64,000 nt of DNA from Brachynemurus nebulosus (GCA_035578155.1 JAPWDM010000021.1:3663501-3727500); one strand, 5' to 3'; shown: positions 1 to 12,115, numbered from the stretch's first letter. Numbers and translations are program-made. Notes: generated by a model not told the origin, from the letters alone.

Positions 1-1110
1 ATGAGTACTTATAGAGGCAATTCCTTATGTACTCTACAATTGTTTTTGTTTATATTTCAAATTGTCAAATGTGATTCAAATTGTAAATTAATCGACAATT
101 GTAATAAATTTGTTAACTGGATCTTTAATAAATTGATTATTTTTCCAAATGAAATTTGTGTTGATTTATTTATTTATTTATTCTTTTTTTTTTTTTAACT
201 CACCAAATTGTGATATTAAAATTGTGCTTTAGTTGTTATATTTGTGCTTTCCTTATTGCCTGGAAATTGGTGGTTAGATCCGATTTGAATTCCTATACAC
301 GTGGTGAATTCACAGCATCAAAATGGTAAGCCGAAATTTGAATCAATTTATTTCCTTCTTTCAAGGAAAAATTTAAATCTTTACAGATATTGATTCGATG
401 ACTCCATTAACCGGAATTCAGCAGGATACAGGATGATTCAAATAATAATGATTATAACAAGAAAAGATCAAATTATAACTATAAGCGATTTATTGTACAC
501 AACACTACAACAATTAAAAGATGTTTTTTAAAAAAAAAAAATTTACAACTTGTGGAGCCGAGATGTTCTTTCGTCGAAGTTCAAAATAAAAGAGAGGGAT
601 CCTTCTTCGATTCTTCTCCTGTAGATACCAGTCACCGAAACGGAAAAAATAAGTTATATAATGATAGTAAAAAAAAGAAAGGGTAGGAGTATAAATTTTA
701 TGGTGAGTGTTATGGGAATATTATTTTATGGTATTTATTTTTGTTTCAGGGCTGTCCAGTTTTTCATCACAATATGAATTAATTTTAAGTGAATGAAATT
801 GTACTATATGTATACATTTAATAACACAGACCTACATTTTAAAAAAAATTTTTCCTTTTTTGACTTCAGTGCTGTTTTATTAGGTTTTGGGACCTCCTGA
901 TGACGAATTTGAAATCGGTCTGTTTCTATCACATCAGAGTTTGTCACAATACGTACTTATAAAAATTATGTAAAAATTGGATATTCAACAAAAAAAATCA
1001 GAAGTAAAAAATAACTGAGTAGCTAGTATTATTTATGTTTATCGAATAGTTTATGTCAAGGTGAACGTTTTAAAATACTACAGAGGCTTGTGGAACCTTT
1101 CTTTTTTTTT
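1..1110. other. AT-rich stretch without a recognisable gene
   Basis: I see no coding region I can defend here. An open frame at 1-198 has the low-complexity Phe/Ile/Leu-rich composition expected of AT-rich noncoding DNA. Around 890-925 on the plus strand there is CTGATGA followed within about 12 bases by GAAA, which resembles the core letters of hammerhead-like tails of retroelements, but no stem supports it and no element is recognisable beside it. Confidence 0.4.
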
Positions 1111-1111
1111 T

Positions 1112-1870
1112 CTACATAGACTTTGTTGAGCAATTTTCTTTTGGGAGCCTGGTTTGAATCATCACCCTTCATCATCCAGGAATAATCGCCCACCATGTTA
1201 ATATTCCACTTTGCTTGGCACCTTTGGTTCAATTCCTTTGTATCCTGGAGAAATATTTCTTCTTATTCTTTACTAAATGCTCCTAAGTCTTCTGGAAAGT
1301 AGCTTAAATGCGAATGGAGGAAATGAACTACGAGACTCATGAGACAACCTAATATTTGAAAATTTTGGAGCATGTCGTTTATAATATTTTCATAATTAGA
1401 ACTTTTATAATTTCCTAACAAGTTTTTAATGACTTTTTTCAACGATACCCATGCTGTCAATTCCATAGGAGTCCGTTTTCCATCGAAGTTTTCACATTTC
1501 ATTAGTTTTTGTATCTCGGGTCCAACAAAAATACCATCAGTTTAATTTCAGACAAAGATGAATACTGTTTGTAAATACTTGAATCCATCGCCTTAATTCG
1601 CCCATCGCCATACTTGAATCTAAGCCTTCACAAATTTTTTCATAAGACCAAGCTTTATGTGCAAAAGGAGTAGTAAGATTTTATCAAGTGCTACTAAATT
1701 CTATCGAACTATATTTTTACTTCCTGAGTCCAAATTCTTGCTGGCTATGTAATATTTTACTCTGTTCTTGCCATCCCATTCACACAAAAAACATGGATAT
1801 TTTGTATAACCACTTTGCTGTCCTAATAACATTGAAAGTATTTTAAGTTTTCACTTCTGTCAGTAGTCCC
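1112..1870 (-). pseudogene. Decayed copy 1 of an arthropod repeat-protein family (C-terminal half)
   Basis: Translated on the minus strand in shifting frames, this stretch resembles the C-terminal half of the gene at 32.1-48.3 kb. Shared landmarks in order are a GYTKYPCFLCEWD-type block (about 1,800), an LLHIKLGLMKKFVKAL-type block (about 1,660), a WVSLKKVIKNLLG-type block (1,430) and a HSHLSYFPED-type block (1,300), followed by a lysine-rich tail. Similar proteins occur in many copies in arthropod genomes; their function is unknown to me, and the copy number suggests they travel as, or with, mobile elements. Stops and frameshifts are scattered through it and the N-terminal Cys-rich half is missing, so it is a 5'-truncated dead copy. 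The longest open piece is 1,263-1,502. Confidence 0.65.
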
Positions 1871-2853
1871 TATGACTGCTTCTGTTGATTTTTAGTCAAT
1901 TCATAGGACAATGACCAACTACAAACAGACAAACTTCATTTCATATCGTAATTATAAGTCTGACTAAACGTACACCGCCTTTAAACTTTTCCTATCGAAA
2001 AATTAATAAAAAAATAAAAATTTTATTTACTCAAAATCGTGACGTGATGGAATTTTTTGACTATTTTTCCCGTAATTAGCACACAAAAATGTAGCAGAAA
2101 CGCTACTTGAACTTCCAAAAGGAAATTCGTTGTAGGTCTGTGTAATTAATAAATTGAAGTAGAAAATGAAAATAGTTGAAAAATTTTCTCGAAAAATGAA
2201 AATAAAAAAAAACAGCATTTTGGTATAACTTGTTTAATTAGAAAAAATTATCAATTTTAATGTAGAACCTGGATACATAATATAAACTATAATTTTTTCT
2301 CACAAAAATAAATATGTAAATATTTTTAAAAATAAATCGTCTTTACTTGGTTTAGACTGATTATGATTATTTTCTTTATTCTCTGTATTTTCCATTTTTG
2401 TTAAATATTTATTGTGGCAATCTATCGTCAACATTAACATGTAACTAACAAGTAAAGGTTCCGAGGCCGGACCTATCGATTTTGATGAAACTTAAATATG
2501 TAGAACACTAAAAACTAAGGGACACGTATTTTTTTTTTATCTGCGGAAAAACGGTTCGAAAGGGTGAAATCGCCCTTCAAAAATTGGGGTAAAAATTTAG
2601 TGTTGCAGATATCTCGAAAACAATAAGAGATAGAGCAAAAGTTTAAATTGGCGATATTGCTTTTTTTTAAAGAGCTATCTATTGATATGCAATTTGTTCA
2701 ATTTACATCAACAGAAGTGATTGGGGGTTAAAATTTGGGGGTTAATTTTGTAAAAAGAGGGTGAAAAATAATGTAAAAATTTTGTTTACAGATTTGAAAT
2801 CTACGTCAAAAAATTTAATTGACCCGTTTTTGCTCAGTGTCCTAATATTAAGT
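1871..2853. other. Intergenic, repeat-like, no gene seen
   Basis: AT-rich DNA with poly-T runs. The part from about 2,450 to 2,850 has the moderately GC-richer look of a dispersed repeat, but I cannot assign it to a family. A 63-residue open frame on the minus strand at 2,027-2,218 is low complexity and not convincing. Confidence 0.3.
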
Positions 2854-3039
2854 CTAGGGGTTAACAAGGGAGTGACTGTGTCGAATAGTTGTACTACTTG
2901 GGTAGTTCAAGAAGTTCTTCTTCATGGAAAATAGTTTCTCTTTTTCGAAAAATTCACCAATTGGCATATCTATTTCCTCAAAATCCATCGGTTCAGATGA
3001 TAGGTTCAAATTTTGAATTTTCACAATTGCATCAACCAT
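2854..3039 (-). CDS. Small unidentified open frame downstream of polymerase B relic
   Basis: A 61-codon frame on the same strand as the polymerase relic and about 100 bases past its stop. Its acidic middle (a cluster of Glu and Asp, then an E-K-E-K run) looks more like a real peptide than the surrounding AT-rich DNA, and it could be the remnant of the next gene in a Polinton-type element. I recognise no domain. It may equally be chance. Confidence 0.15.
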   Translation of the reverse strand: MVDAIVKIQNLNLSSEPMDFEEIDMPIGEFFEKEKLFSMKKNFLNYPSSTTIRHSHSLVNP

Positions 3040-3141
3040 TTTTCATTTGTGTCAATTCGTTTGCGTAATTTATCCAACTCGCTTGAGAATACTTGTAAAC
3101 GCTTCCAGTAGGCTGACGACGACGATATTGTTTTTGTGTGT

Positions 3142-5268
3142 TTAAGCCGACGTTGAAGCTGTTCCAGTGTTTATTCCATCCAGCAAATAGTGTCCCCACG
3201 CAAGTGTATCGGTTTCCCCTACCACAATATGACGTTTCATATCATACGGACTGAGCGCTATTTTCTTTTGCGTCACACTGGCCACATTATGATTTTTAGA
3301 TCGAATCATATTCTGTGGGCGAGTTAGTATGATACTATTTCTCAAACATTCCACATAATCATTAAATGTGATAGTCTTCATCACAACAGATGTTTTTACA
3401 CCTTTCACTTTTTTGCAATGATCCTCGCCGTCTACTTGGCAACTATACATCTTGGCGCGTAGGCCAACAAATTTTTTATTCAGAAGCTCTATATTATATC
3501 GGTTGGCGGGTGGGTAATCCGAGGTGTCGAAGAATCTGATATCACGTTTCATTATCGCATAGATATCTGGGCATTTTATCTGATAGATGAATGAATCTGT
3601 GTTGGTATAAAGCAATTTACAATTATTTCCGAATGTTGGGCTCATGTAACCGTAGTGAAAATCGCAAACGCATGTCTTAGAAATATCAAGAATCGCCTGA
3701 CCCACCTATATCGGTTTGTTCATTATAACTTCTCTCTTGCGTAACTCAACAGTGATAAGGTTTTCAGCAAATATTGTACGGTTATGAAAATTTGTTCTCG
3801 CACGCATGGTTTCAGCACCATAACGACCATACCATTTGGTTAACAGTTTAACGATTGAATGTTTGCGTACATTTTCCATCGTTTTACCGAAAATTGCGTT
3901 GTTCAAGAGCTTGTATAAATTTTTTTCGAATTCATTAGTTGCCTTCTTTCTTAACTCCGTATTCAAATCAATATATGATTTCAACCAAGGCTTTTGTTCG
4001 AACTGTAGCATCCGATGAATTTTCGTCAATTTCATGCAGTGTTGCAAACATTGTTTTAAATTGCGATAATAAATTATATATTTTTGTTTATTGTATAGCG
4101 TAGCTAACAACCTTTCCTTTTTGCTACCCGGCGGACACATTCTCTCTGGACACAGCGGCAAATCATTATCGTGGAGTTCACGCGGATATTCCAAATCAAC
4201 TGCCAACAAACAACCGATAGACGAATCTTCAGACACATGGCTAACATTTATGTTGACATTATCGAGCTATTTAAATTTTACGGTTGGTAGATACTGAGAC
4301 ATTGCCCAACTATACAAGTTATTAACATCATAATACATGAGATATTTTGTCTCATCATTTGGATCGTACGTTTTCATGTATTTGTTACTTGCTTCCGCGT
4401 ATCGATTACTACATTGGGATAAACCACCACGTATGCCTCGTTCAACGGAAAGTAGCTGACCAATATCCGATATCAACTCCAATTCAACTTTCGTATGCGT
4501 CAACGCTGCATCCCAAGTCAAGCCGGGCGTCGTATAATAGTGGGCTGGATCCAACCCGTGTGTTTTCATACTACTATTTCGAAAATTCTCGAAAACATCG
4601 GCAAGTAACAATATATCAGTCTCCATATATAGAGCCGAATATTTGCCAAGTGTCCGAATGCCAAAGGTGTCCCATACTTTTTGTGCGTGCTTGTAGTCAT
4701 CTGTACTGATATGACTATCGTTTAATTTATTATAAAATTCTTCCTGTGGTTTTAAACTTGTCATTTCTAATTTATTCCAGTCGGATGTATAATCGTATGG
4801 CAAGACACCTTTACGTGTAAGCAACTGATAGTCGGCGTTTGGGAACTGTGCTTCAACAATCTTAAATTCGTTTAGATATGACGCCAATTTATCTAGACTT
4901 GAAGCCATGAACCGAAATGAGTCGATGAATCGAAACAAAATGTCGTTGCCGGTACTATATTTTGTGGACACAGTGTACCGTTCTTTGTTAAGTGGCAATA
5001 ATTCGATACGTCTTTCAAATGCTGTAGCAATATCTTTCATCACAAAATGAGCATCGTAGCCGCTCAAATTATGAAACACAACCAGAATCGTGTGAAGATC
5101 TTTATAATTTAAGTTACAACCGTTGTGTGCAAGTGCATTATATTCACCAGTAAAGTGATTGTGATCACGAACAACTTTATCCTCCGACTGAAACGGTTTT
5201 TCACATATATGATATGGTGTATTTCTTTCTTTCAATTTAAATCGTTCTGTAACCTTCTTTTTACCCAC
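3142..5268 (-). pseudogene. Polinton/Maverick-type protein-primed DNA polymerase B, C-terminal two-thirds, two in-frame stops
   Basis: A single minus-strand frame runs from 5,268 to 3,142 and is broken only by TAG codons at 4,267-4,269 and 3,706-3,708. Landmarks in order: a zinc-finger-like HICEKPF block followed by VRDHNHFTG (about 5,200), an exonuclease-type block FHNLSGYDAHF (about 5,080), the region leading to polymerase motif A (DVNNLYSWAM, about 4,310), the conserved NAIFGKTMENVRK block (about 3,880) and motif C written YTNTDSF (about 3,620). These mark the family B polymerase found in Polintons and related linear elements, which copies DNA from a protein primer. No true start is present: the first codon of the open frame is GTG and an in-frame stop lies just upstream, so the N-terminal third is missing. 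A matching N-terminal piece lies at 16,281-16,771 on the same strand. It is a dead fragment. Confidence 0.85.
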
Positions 5269-5274
5269 CTCAAC

Positions 5275-6690
5275 TCATGTGTGCTGTAAAACGGAATGGT
5301 AGCTAGAGTATATTTGCAGTGGAAGTCTTTTTAGATGTGAATCGTATGTATATCTCTCGGCCTTGCCTTGTACTGTAATATGAATGATGTACCTTGTAGT
5401 ATTGGTATACGTATACAAGTATGATAGCCTGGTACCTGTATAATATCTTGGCTTGTGTGTGAACGTGTATAGACGTCTCACCTACAGCGCTGTCAGCAGT
5501 CATGAAAGGAACTACTGACTGACGCTTCTTATTTGAAAGTTTGAAACTAACTTTTATTCTGTTGTACAAATGGCGTTGCGTATTGTGTATTTTAATTCAA
5601 TTTTGACTTTTATTTTAACAAAAAAGGGGCGAATAATGCGTTTGAAAAGGTACCGGACGATATTATATTATCGGGGTTGCGTGTTCGAGCCCGGACGAAC
5701 TATTTTGTAAGTTTTTTTGTCTTTCTGAGAGAAATTATTCAATATAATAACTCAATGAGTAGGTGGCTATTAGTGTGCTGTATGATTTTATATACAAAAC
5801 AAAGCCAATAAATTTTAATATAAAAAAAAAATAACTCAATGGAATTTCAAACTTAACACAATTTTATTCCAGTCGTTTGTATTACAGTAATTTAGTATTT
5901 ACAATCAATGAACTTAATAACTAACTTCAGTACACTAATTAATTTGACAAATACAATAATAACGCTTAATACATTAAATTGGAGGTTACAACATTTAGTC
6001 AAAGAAATAATTCTAAGAAAATGTTGGTTTTTCCACGATTATTAGCGCGTTTTCATTCGTATAAATCGCAAAACTACGAAGAGAACGAATGAAACGTCTG
6101 TGATTTAAATAATAAAAATCAGATAAAGTGACTTATGGCCTAGAATGTTTAAAAAAACGGAATTTTATTTGACGGACAAATTGACCTGTTATTTTACAAT
6201 TTAAACAATTAATGAGAATTTAATCGAGTTTGGACGCAACCACAAAAGTCAAATATGCGCCACGTGCTTGGTAAGTTACGGTCGAAAATCTGAAAATGAT
6301 AGACTGTACCACTAGGTAAGTAGATTGTAATTTATTAATTTAACTAACTATATGTAATTGTTTTAGATAATTTACACACTATAATCAGAAAACGGAAATA
6401 ACCAGAAATTGAATTTAATTTAGAAAAACAGAACCAAGATAACGTATCTGGTGCAATTAGGAAAATGAGTGCAATAATTGTTAAAAATAAATTAAAGTAT
6501 GGTGCCGAAAAGTTTGCTCCGGACAGGCCTACGTGAAAAAGCAAGAGAGCGAGCTTTAGATAAAAATTTTTTACCAGGCCGTGATTCCCCTGCCACTTGT
6601 TTACTTGGAAGGAGATTTTCGACCTTACTTAAGTAAATAATGTTTCGCGACATCTATATTCATCTGTTGGTAATACATTTTTTGACTTAT
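5275..6690. other. No gene recognised
   Basis: Mostly AT-rich noncoding DNA. At about 5,683-5,697 there is a GTTCGAGCCC string that fits an RNA polymerase III B-box, but no A-box or tRNA fold is visible upstream. Short open frames here have no recognisable domains. Confidence 0.35.
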
Positions 6691-6695
6691 GGGTT

Positions 6696-9060
6696 TGTGT
6701 CACCGGTGTGAACCTGGCGCCCGACTTTCGAAAATTTAAAAATAAATAATACAGCTCGCTTGTACTTCGTTTGTACCCGTTTGTACCGCATTCTATTTTG
6801 TTTGTACCTCGAAGGGTAAACAGCTTGAAATAATTTAAAAAATGACCAGCGCCCAACTTTTAGACATTTTAATTTTATTAGTGTCATTCGACAGAGGTTC
6901 GTTTGTACCCGTTTGTACCTTTTTTCTTTTCGTTTGTACCTCAAAGGGTTCGGAGATACATGACATTCGAAACATTCTAGGTCGAATTAAATTTGTGTTT
7001 TTAGAGACACTGAAAATATGAAGACGGCATTTTATAGAGGTTCGTTAGTACACGTTTGTACCTTCTTTTTTTTTCGTTTGTACCTAAAAGGGTTCGGAGA
7101 TACATGGTATTCGAAACATTCTAGGTCGAATTAAATTTGTGTTTTTAGAGACATTGAAAATATGAATAGGGCATTTTATAGAGGTTCGTTTGTACACGTT
7201 TGTACCTTTTTTCTTTTCGTTTGTACCTCAAAGGGTTCGGAGATACATGGTATTCAAACATTCTAGGTCGAATTATTTTTGTGTCTTTAGAGACATTGAA
7301 AATATGAAGACGGTATTTTATAGAGGTTCGTCTGTACACGTTTGTACCTTTTTTCTTTTCGTTTGTACCTCAAAGGGTTCGGAGATACATGATATTCGAA
7401 ACATTGTAGGTCGAATTAAATTTGTGTTTTTAGAGACACTGAAAATATGAAGACGGCATTTTTTAGAGGTTCGTTTGTACACTTTTTTCCCTTTTTTCTT
7501 TTCGTTTGTACCTCCAACGGTTCGGAGATACATGGTATTCGAAACATTCTAGGTCGAATTATCTTTGTGTTTTTAGAGACATTGAAAATGTGAAGACGGC
7601 ATTTTATAGAGGTTCGTTTGTACACGTTTGTACCTTTTTTCTTTTCGTTTGTACCTCAAACGGTTCGGAGATACATGGTATTCGAAACATTCTAGGTCGA
7701 ATTATTTTTGTGTTTTTAGAGACATTGAAAATATGAAGACGGCATTTTATAGAGGTTCGTCTGTACACGTTTGTACCTTTTTCCTTTTCGTTTGTACCTC
7801 CAAGCGTTCGGAGATACATGGTTTTCGAAACATTCTAGGTCGAATTATTTTTGTGTTCTTACAGACATTGAAAATATGAAGACGGCATTTTATAGAGGTT
7901 CGTTAGTACACGTTTGTACCTTTTCTCTTTTCGTTTGTACCTCAAAGGGTTTGGAGATACATGATATTCGAAACATTCTAGGTCGAATTAAATTTATGTT
8001 TTTAGAGACACTGAAAATATGAAGACGGCATTTTATAGAGGTTCGTTTGTACACGTTTGTACCTTCTCTCTTTTCGTTTGTACCTCAAAGGGTTTGGAGA
8101 TACATCGTATTCGAAATATCCTAGGTCGAATTATTTTTGTGTTTTTATAGACATTGAAAATATGAAGACGGCAGTTTATAGAGGTTCATCTGTACACGTT
8201 TGTACCTTTTTTCTTTTCGTTTGTACCTCAAAGGGTTTGGAGATACATGATATTCGAAACATTCTAGGTCGAATTAAATTTATGTTTTTAGAGACACTGA
8301 AAATATGAAGACGGCATTTTATAGAGGTTCGTTTGTACACGTTTGTACCTTTTTCCTTTTCGTTTGTACCTCCAAGCGTTCGGAGATACATGGTTTTCGA
8401 AACATTCTAGGTCGAATTATTTTTGTGTTCTTACAGACATTGAAAATATGAAGACGGCATTTTATAGAGGTTCGTTAGTACACGTTTGTACCTTTTCTCT
8501 TTTCGTTTGTACCTCAAAGGGTTTGAAGATACATCGTATTCGAAATATCCTAGGTCGAATTATTTTTGTGTTTTTATAGACATTGAAAATATGAAGACGG
8601 CATTTTATAGAGGTTCATCTGTACACGTTTGTACCTTTTTTCTTTTCGTTTGTACCTCAAAGGGTTTGGAGATACATGATATTCGAAACATTCTAGGTCG
8701 AATTAAATTTATGTTTTTAGAGACACTGAAAATATGAAGACGGCATTTTATAGAGGTTCGTTTGTAAACGTTTGTACCTTTTTTCTTTTCGTTTGTACCT
8801 CCAAGGGTTCGGAGATACATGGTATTCGAAACATTCTAGGTCAAATTATTTTTGTGTTTTTAGACATTGAAAATATGAAGACGCCATTTTATAGAGGTTC
8901 GTCTGTACACGTTTGCACCTTTTTTCTTTTCGTTACCCTTCGAGGTACAAACAAAATAAAATGCGGTACAAACGGGTACAAACGAAGTACAAACGAGCTG
9001 TATTATTTATTTTTAAATGTTCGAAAGTTGTGCGCCAGGTTCATACCGGTGTTTGTGTCT
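6696..9060. mobile_element. Foldback-type element: inverted arms enclosing a 143-bp tandem array
   Basis: The segment at about 6,696-6,830 (GTTTGTGTCACCGG, then GAACCTGGCG, then a run of GTTTGTACC words) recurs as its reverse complement at about 8,930-9,060, including the AAAATAAATAATACAGCTCG stretch. Between the arms lies a tandem array. Long inverted arms with internal tandem repeats are typical of foldback transposons. No transposase is encoded, so it would be non-autonomous. Outer limits and target duplication are not resolved. Confidence 0.6.
6886..8930 (+). repeat. Tandem array, about 14 copies of a 143-bp unit
   Basis: The phrase GAAGACGGCATTTTATAGAG recurs near 7,021, 7,164 (variant), 7,307, 7,450, 7,593, 7,736, 7,878, 8,021, 8,164, 8,307, 8,449, 8,594, 8,736 and 8,877, i.e. 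every 142-145 bases. Each unit also holds several CGTTTGTAC words, a polypyrimidine tract and an ATTCGAAACATTCTAGGTCG block. The unit length is not a multiple of three, and the overlapping open frames on both strands are by-products of the repeat rather than genes. Confidence 0.9.
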
Positions 9061-9288
9061 TAAGCGAAATGATAAATATACTTTTTTTGACAGATGGTGT
9101 ATTCCTGAAATTTGATGTTTGAGGTTTATTGCTTTTGCTTTTTTCTTCTTTTTCTTTTTTTTTTTTTTTTGTCGAAACTGTTAAATATTTGAGTGGATTG
9201 GGATGACAATGTCACAGTCTCCCCAGACTTTCGAAAAGAAATGAAGCTCAACGTCTTACATAGTTTATTAGTATTAAATTAATATGTG
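9061..9288. other. Pyrimidine-rich spacer
   Basis: Contains a long T-rich/pyrimidine tract at about 9,128-9,170 and no coding sequence. Confidence 0.4.
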
Positions 9289-9378
9289 GTTTAATGATTT
9301 CGTTTTAACCAATTACCCAATGATTTAGGAACCGGTTCCTAAATCATTGGGTAATTGGTTAAAACGAAATCATTAAAC
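9289..9378. repeat. Perfect 90-bp palindrome with no spacer
   Basis: Bases 9,289-9,333 are the exact reverse complement of 9,334-9,378, centred on ACCGGT. I checked all 45 pairs. The 14-base direct repeat ATTAATATGTGGTT stands on both sides (9,278-9,291 and about 9,409-9,422). Confidence 0.95.
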
Positions 9379-9487
9379 TCTTGAAATCCCAATTAAAACT
9401 ACGTTGATTAATATGTGGTTGTTACCTAAAATTGTTCGGTGTTTTATTGAGCTTCTCATTAATGTTTATGTGTGCTATTTACAGCAA

Positions 9488-10296
9488 TTAACAGCTACGG
9501 GGCTTGCGGCGGCGAAGGTCCGCGCTGGCTGATGGATGTTGAATCCCGGCTGGCTCAGACGATTGTGACGTGCGGCGGCGAGACTGATGACTGTTTTTGG
9601 TGACAGCAGCAAGTACAGGGATCTCCGGATTATGTTCACGCTGGTGGTACGGCTTAAGATCTTCAATATGGGCTCTGATACGTGCACCCGACTCCTTATC
9701 TTCGAGTACTACCGAGACCGGGGTGGTGAACCTCACGATTTTCTTACGGATCCACCTGGGTAAAAATTTATTTGTAACTGATGGATCATTATGATCGTAT
9801 CTTACCCGGTACAGGACGACTTGCCCGACGTGGTAGCGATGTCGGTCCGGCTTACGAATATCGTAATACTTCTTGGCCTTCGCGTGCCCCTTCCTCAAGG
9901 CCTCTTGGACGTCCTGGGTAGATGGTAGGTTCTCGGTGAGTACTCGATCCAGGTCTCATTGCAGGTCCAGGGGGTGGTAAATGAGTCGCCCAAAAAATAC
10001 CTCGGCTGGCGTGGTGTTGATCGCCTCGTGGTGGTGAGCGTTATGGGCCAGCTTCACGAATGGGAGGAACTTGACCCATTCCTTGTGCGAGGCGGCGTGT
10101 GTCCGTAGTATGGTGGTCATACTGGCACGAATATCTCGATTTACCCGCTCGCTCATATTACTGGACGGCCTGTATGAGCCGGTGTAGACGGGCTTGACCC
10201 CCCACTGGATCAGCAGGCTCTTGAATTTCGCACTCGTAAACGTTGGCGCGTTGTCCATGGCCAAAACCTTCGGTGCTCCGTGTCGTGTGAACAGAT
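9488..10296 (-). pseudogene. Gypsy-type retrotransposon integrase fragment
   Basis: Minus-strand translation gives the second half of a retroviral-type integrase: a TRHGAPKVLAMDN block (second catalytic Asp) near 10,270, then a block with SERVNRDIR in the position of the third catalytic Glu (about 10,160), then the C-terminal region with a HVGQVVLYR-type beta-rich segment (about 9,830). One in-frame TGA at 9,956-9,958 separates two open pieces in the same frame. The 5' side ends abruptly near 10,296 in an AT-rich inverted-repeat-like sequence, so the zinc-binding and first catalytic parts are lost. Base composition is clearly GC-richer than its surroundings, as is common for young Gypsy insertions. 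It differs in sequence from the Gypsy pol at 12.4-14.8 kb. Confidence 0.85.
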
Positions 10297-10760
10297 GAAA
10301 TTTAATTAATTGTCAATTAATTAAAATTCCAATGCGGTGAGATCAAAAGTTTATCCTCACCTACGCATATGTCAATTAACTTAATTTGGTTCTAAAAAAT
10401 ATTTATGATATCACTCAAATTTTTGACATCGGCAGGGGGGGTTATAAGAACCAATTATTTTTTTTAATGAACTCAAAATCCAGAAAACTATCCAATTAAT
10501 TTTAATGAGATCAAAGTTCATTTAATTTTAATGAGCATAAAACACCCACGCACAGACCTATTAATTATAATATGACTCAACAAACAGGAAAGGCTTATCA
10601 CACAGATGTCTAAAAATAGCTACAGGCCAATTAGTCGCCGGAAGTCTGATAAGCCAAGTACAGTGCGACACAAAATTAATCGACCACCTATAAGGGAGTT
10701 CTATACTTTTAACGCGGAGTGTGCTGTCGTACCCGGATGCTGTCGTATCCGCTTTGGTTA

Positions 10761-10762
<2 letters not shown>
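10297..10762. other. No gene recognised
   Basis: AT-rich DNA with several repeated TTAATTAATT words near 10,305-10,560, then a more balanced stretch up to the AT microsatellite. No coding evidence. Confidence 0.35.
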
Positions 10763-10842
<80 letters not shown>

Positions 10843-10861
10843 TAGATAGATATATATATAC
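10763..10861. repeat. (TA)n microsatellite with GATA interruption
   Basis: Nearly uninterrupted TA dinucleotides to 10,840, then GATAGATAGATA and more TA. The Tyr-Ile 'proteins' on both strands are artefacts of this tract. Confidence 0.95.
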
Positions 10862-11246
10862 TTGCATATGAGTTTACATACTTGCATATAAATAAAATTA
10901 TTTTTACAATTACAACCCCATCTGTTACGAATAGAAAAAAATGTTTCGTACCAAAGTTGAGTATTTTGTCCCGTAGAATCCGAATCTGCAATAAAAAAAA
11001 TGGGGGTTTCTCTCTTAGATTTCAAAATTACCCACGCCCACCCCCTCACAGGGCGCAGGGGGGCTTATTTTAAGACAAAAAGATGCCCTCTTTAGAAATA
11101 TTATTTTTTTTTGGTCAGGCAAAGTTTCCCTACAGGCTTGGGAAGGTTTCCCTACAGGCTCCCATTTTTCATGCCTATATGTGTATGGTTTATTTTGAAA
11201 GTGGCATAATTGACTATTCCAAAGAAAGCTTAATTTATGGTATAAT

Positions 11247-11247
<1 letters not shown>

Positions 11248-11324
<77 letters not shown>
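11248..11324. repeat. (AT)n microsatellite
   Basis: About 38 AT units without interruption. Between this tract and the previous one (10,862-11,247) I see no gene, only a local duplication of GTTTCCCTACAGGCT near 11,127 and 11,150. Confidence 0.95.
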
Positions 11325-11326
<2 letters not shown>

Positions 11327-11540
11327 GGTATTCTTTCTGAACGGGAGCCCCTGCTGGCCAAAATTTGTGTTGCTTAAAATAGGTGTACAATAGCTCAAAT
11401 TGAAGGTTGTGAACTCTACTTTTCAAATATGAGTGGCATGATTGACCTCACACAATAATGGCTTCAATATGGCGGCTGAAAAGCATTTTTTTGCGAACAA
11501 TAAACGTTCTGTAGCGTTTTAAAAACTTTTTCATAAAACT

Positions 11541-11541
11541 T

Positions 11542-11628
<87 letters not shown>
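11541..11628. repeat. (TA)n microsatellite, left flank of a MITE
   Basis: TA dinucleotides with one CATA interruption near 11,557. It directly abuts the element at 11,629. Confidence 0.95.
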
Positions 11629-11630
<2 letters not shown>

Positions 11631-12115
11631 GTAAAATGTAGAACTCGAACATATGCTGTAATTTCGATGTCTGCCGAAAAAAAGAAACAAATGGGGCTGA
11701 GAATTATTGTACTTAAAGAGTTAAAGGGCGGTCACATATTTTTATTAAAAATAATTGCATTTGGCTAAATTGTTGGGCTAAACTAGGTGGTGAAGTTAGT
11801 TAAGGTTAGGTTAGTTTTTTTTCTTTTTTAAACAATATACTTCGATTTGATATAAAAACTAGTTAAGATTATAGGGCTTTTTTTCGAATTTTTACACTCA
11901 ATTCAGTTATTTTTGTTAAAAAATACTACAATAAGTTAATAATATCATACAAACGTCAATATTAAAAAAATGTGTAAAATATTAATAAATTTGAGCTTTC
12001 CAAAATAATAAAATGCTTCCGCGCTTTAACTTTTCATAATTTAAAATTTCCACCACTATTGTTTCGGTTTTATCGGTTAAAAAAAGATCGCATATGTCCG
12101 AGTTCTACAAATTTC

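Noticed and set aside
1..198. 65-codon open frame at the window start
   Set aside because: Phe/Ile/Asn-rich, ends in a poly-T run, no homology recognised.
890..925. Hammerhead ribozyme at CTGATGA..GAAA
   Set aside because: No flanking stems and no neighbouring retroelement; the letters alone are not enough.
3706..4269. TAG recoding in the polymerase relic
   Set aside because: Two TAGs alone are compatible with ordinary decay, other relics in the window contain all three stop codons, and no suppressor tRNA is visible.
5640..5710. tRNA gene or SINE head
   Set aside because: Only a B-box-like string is present; no A-box, anticodon stem or acceptor pairing.
7190..8820. Series of 70-86-codon open frames on both strands
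   Set aside because: They are the same frame in successive copies of a 143-bp unit and change frame with each monomer; no real protein family.
6886..8930. CRISPR-like regular repeats
   Set aside because: Spacing is regular, but there are no distinct spacers: the whole 143-bp unit repeats. The setting is eukaryotic, with introns and LINEs.
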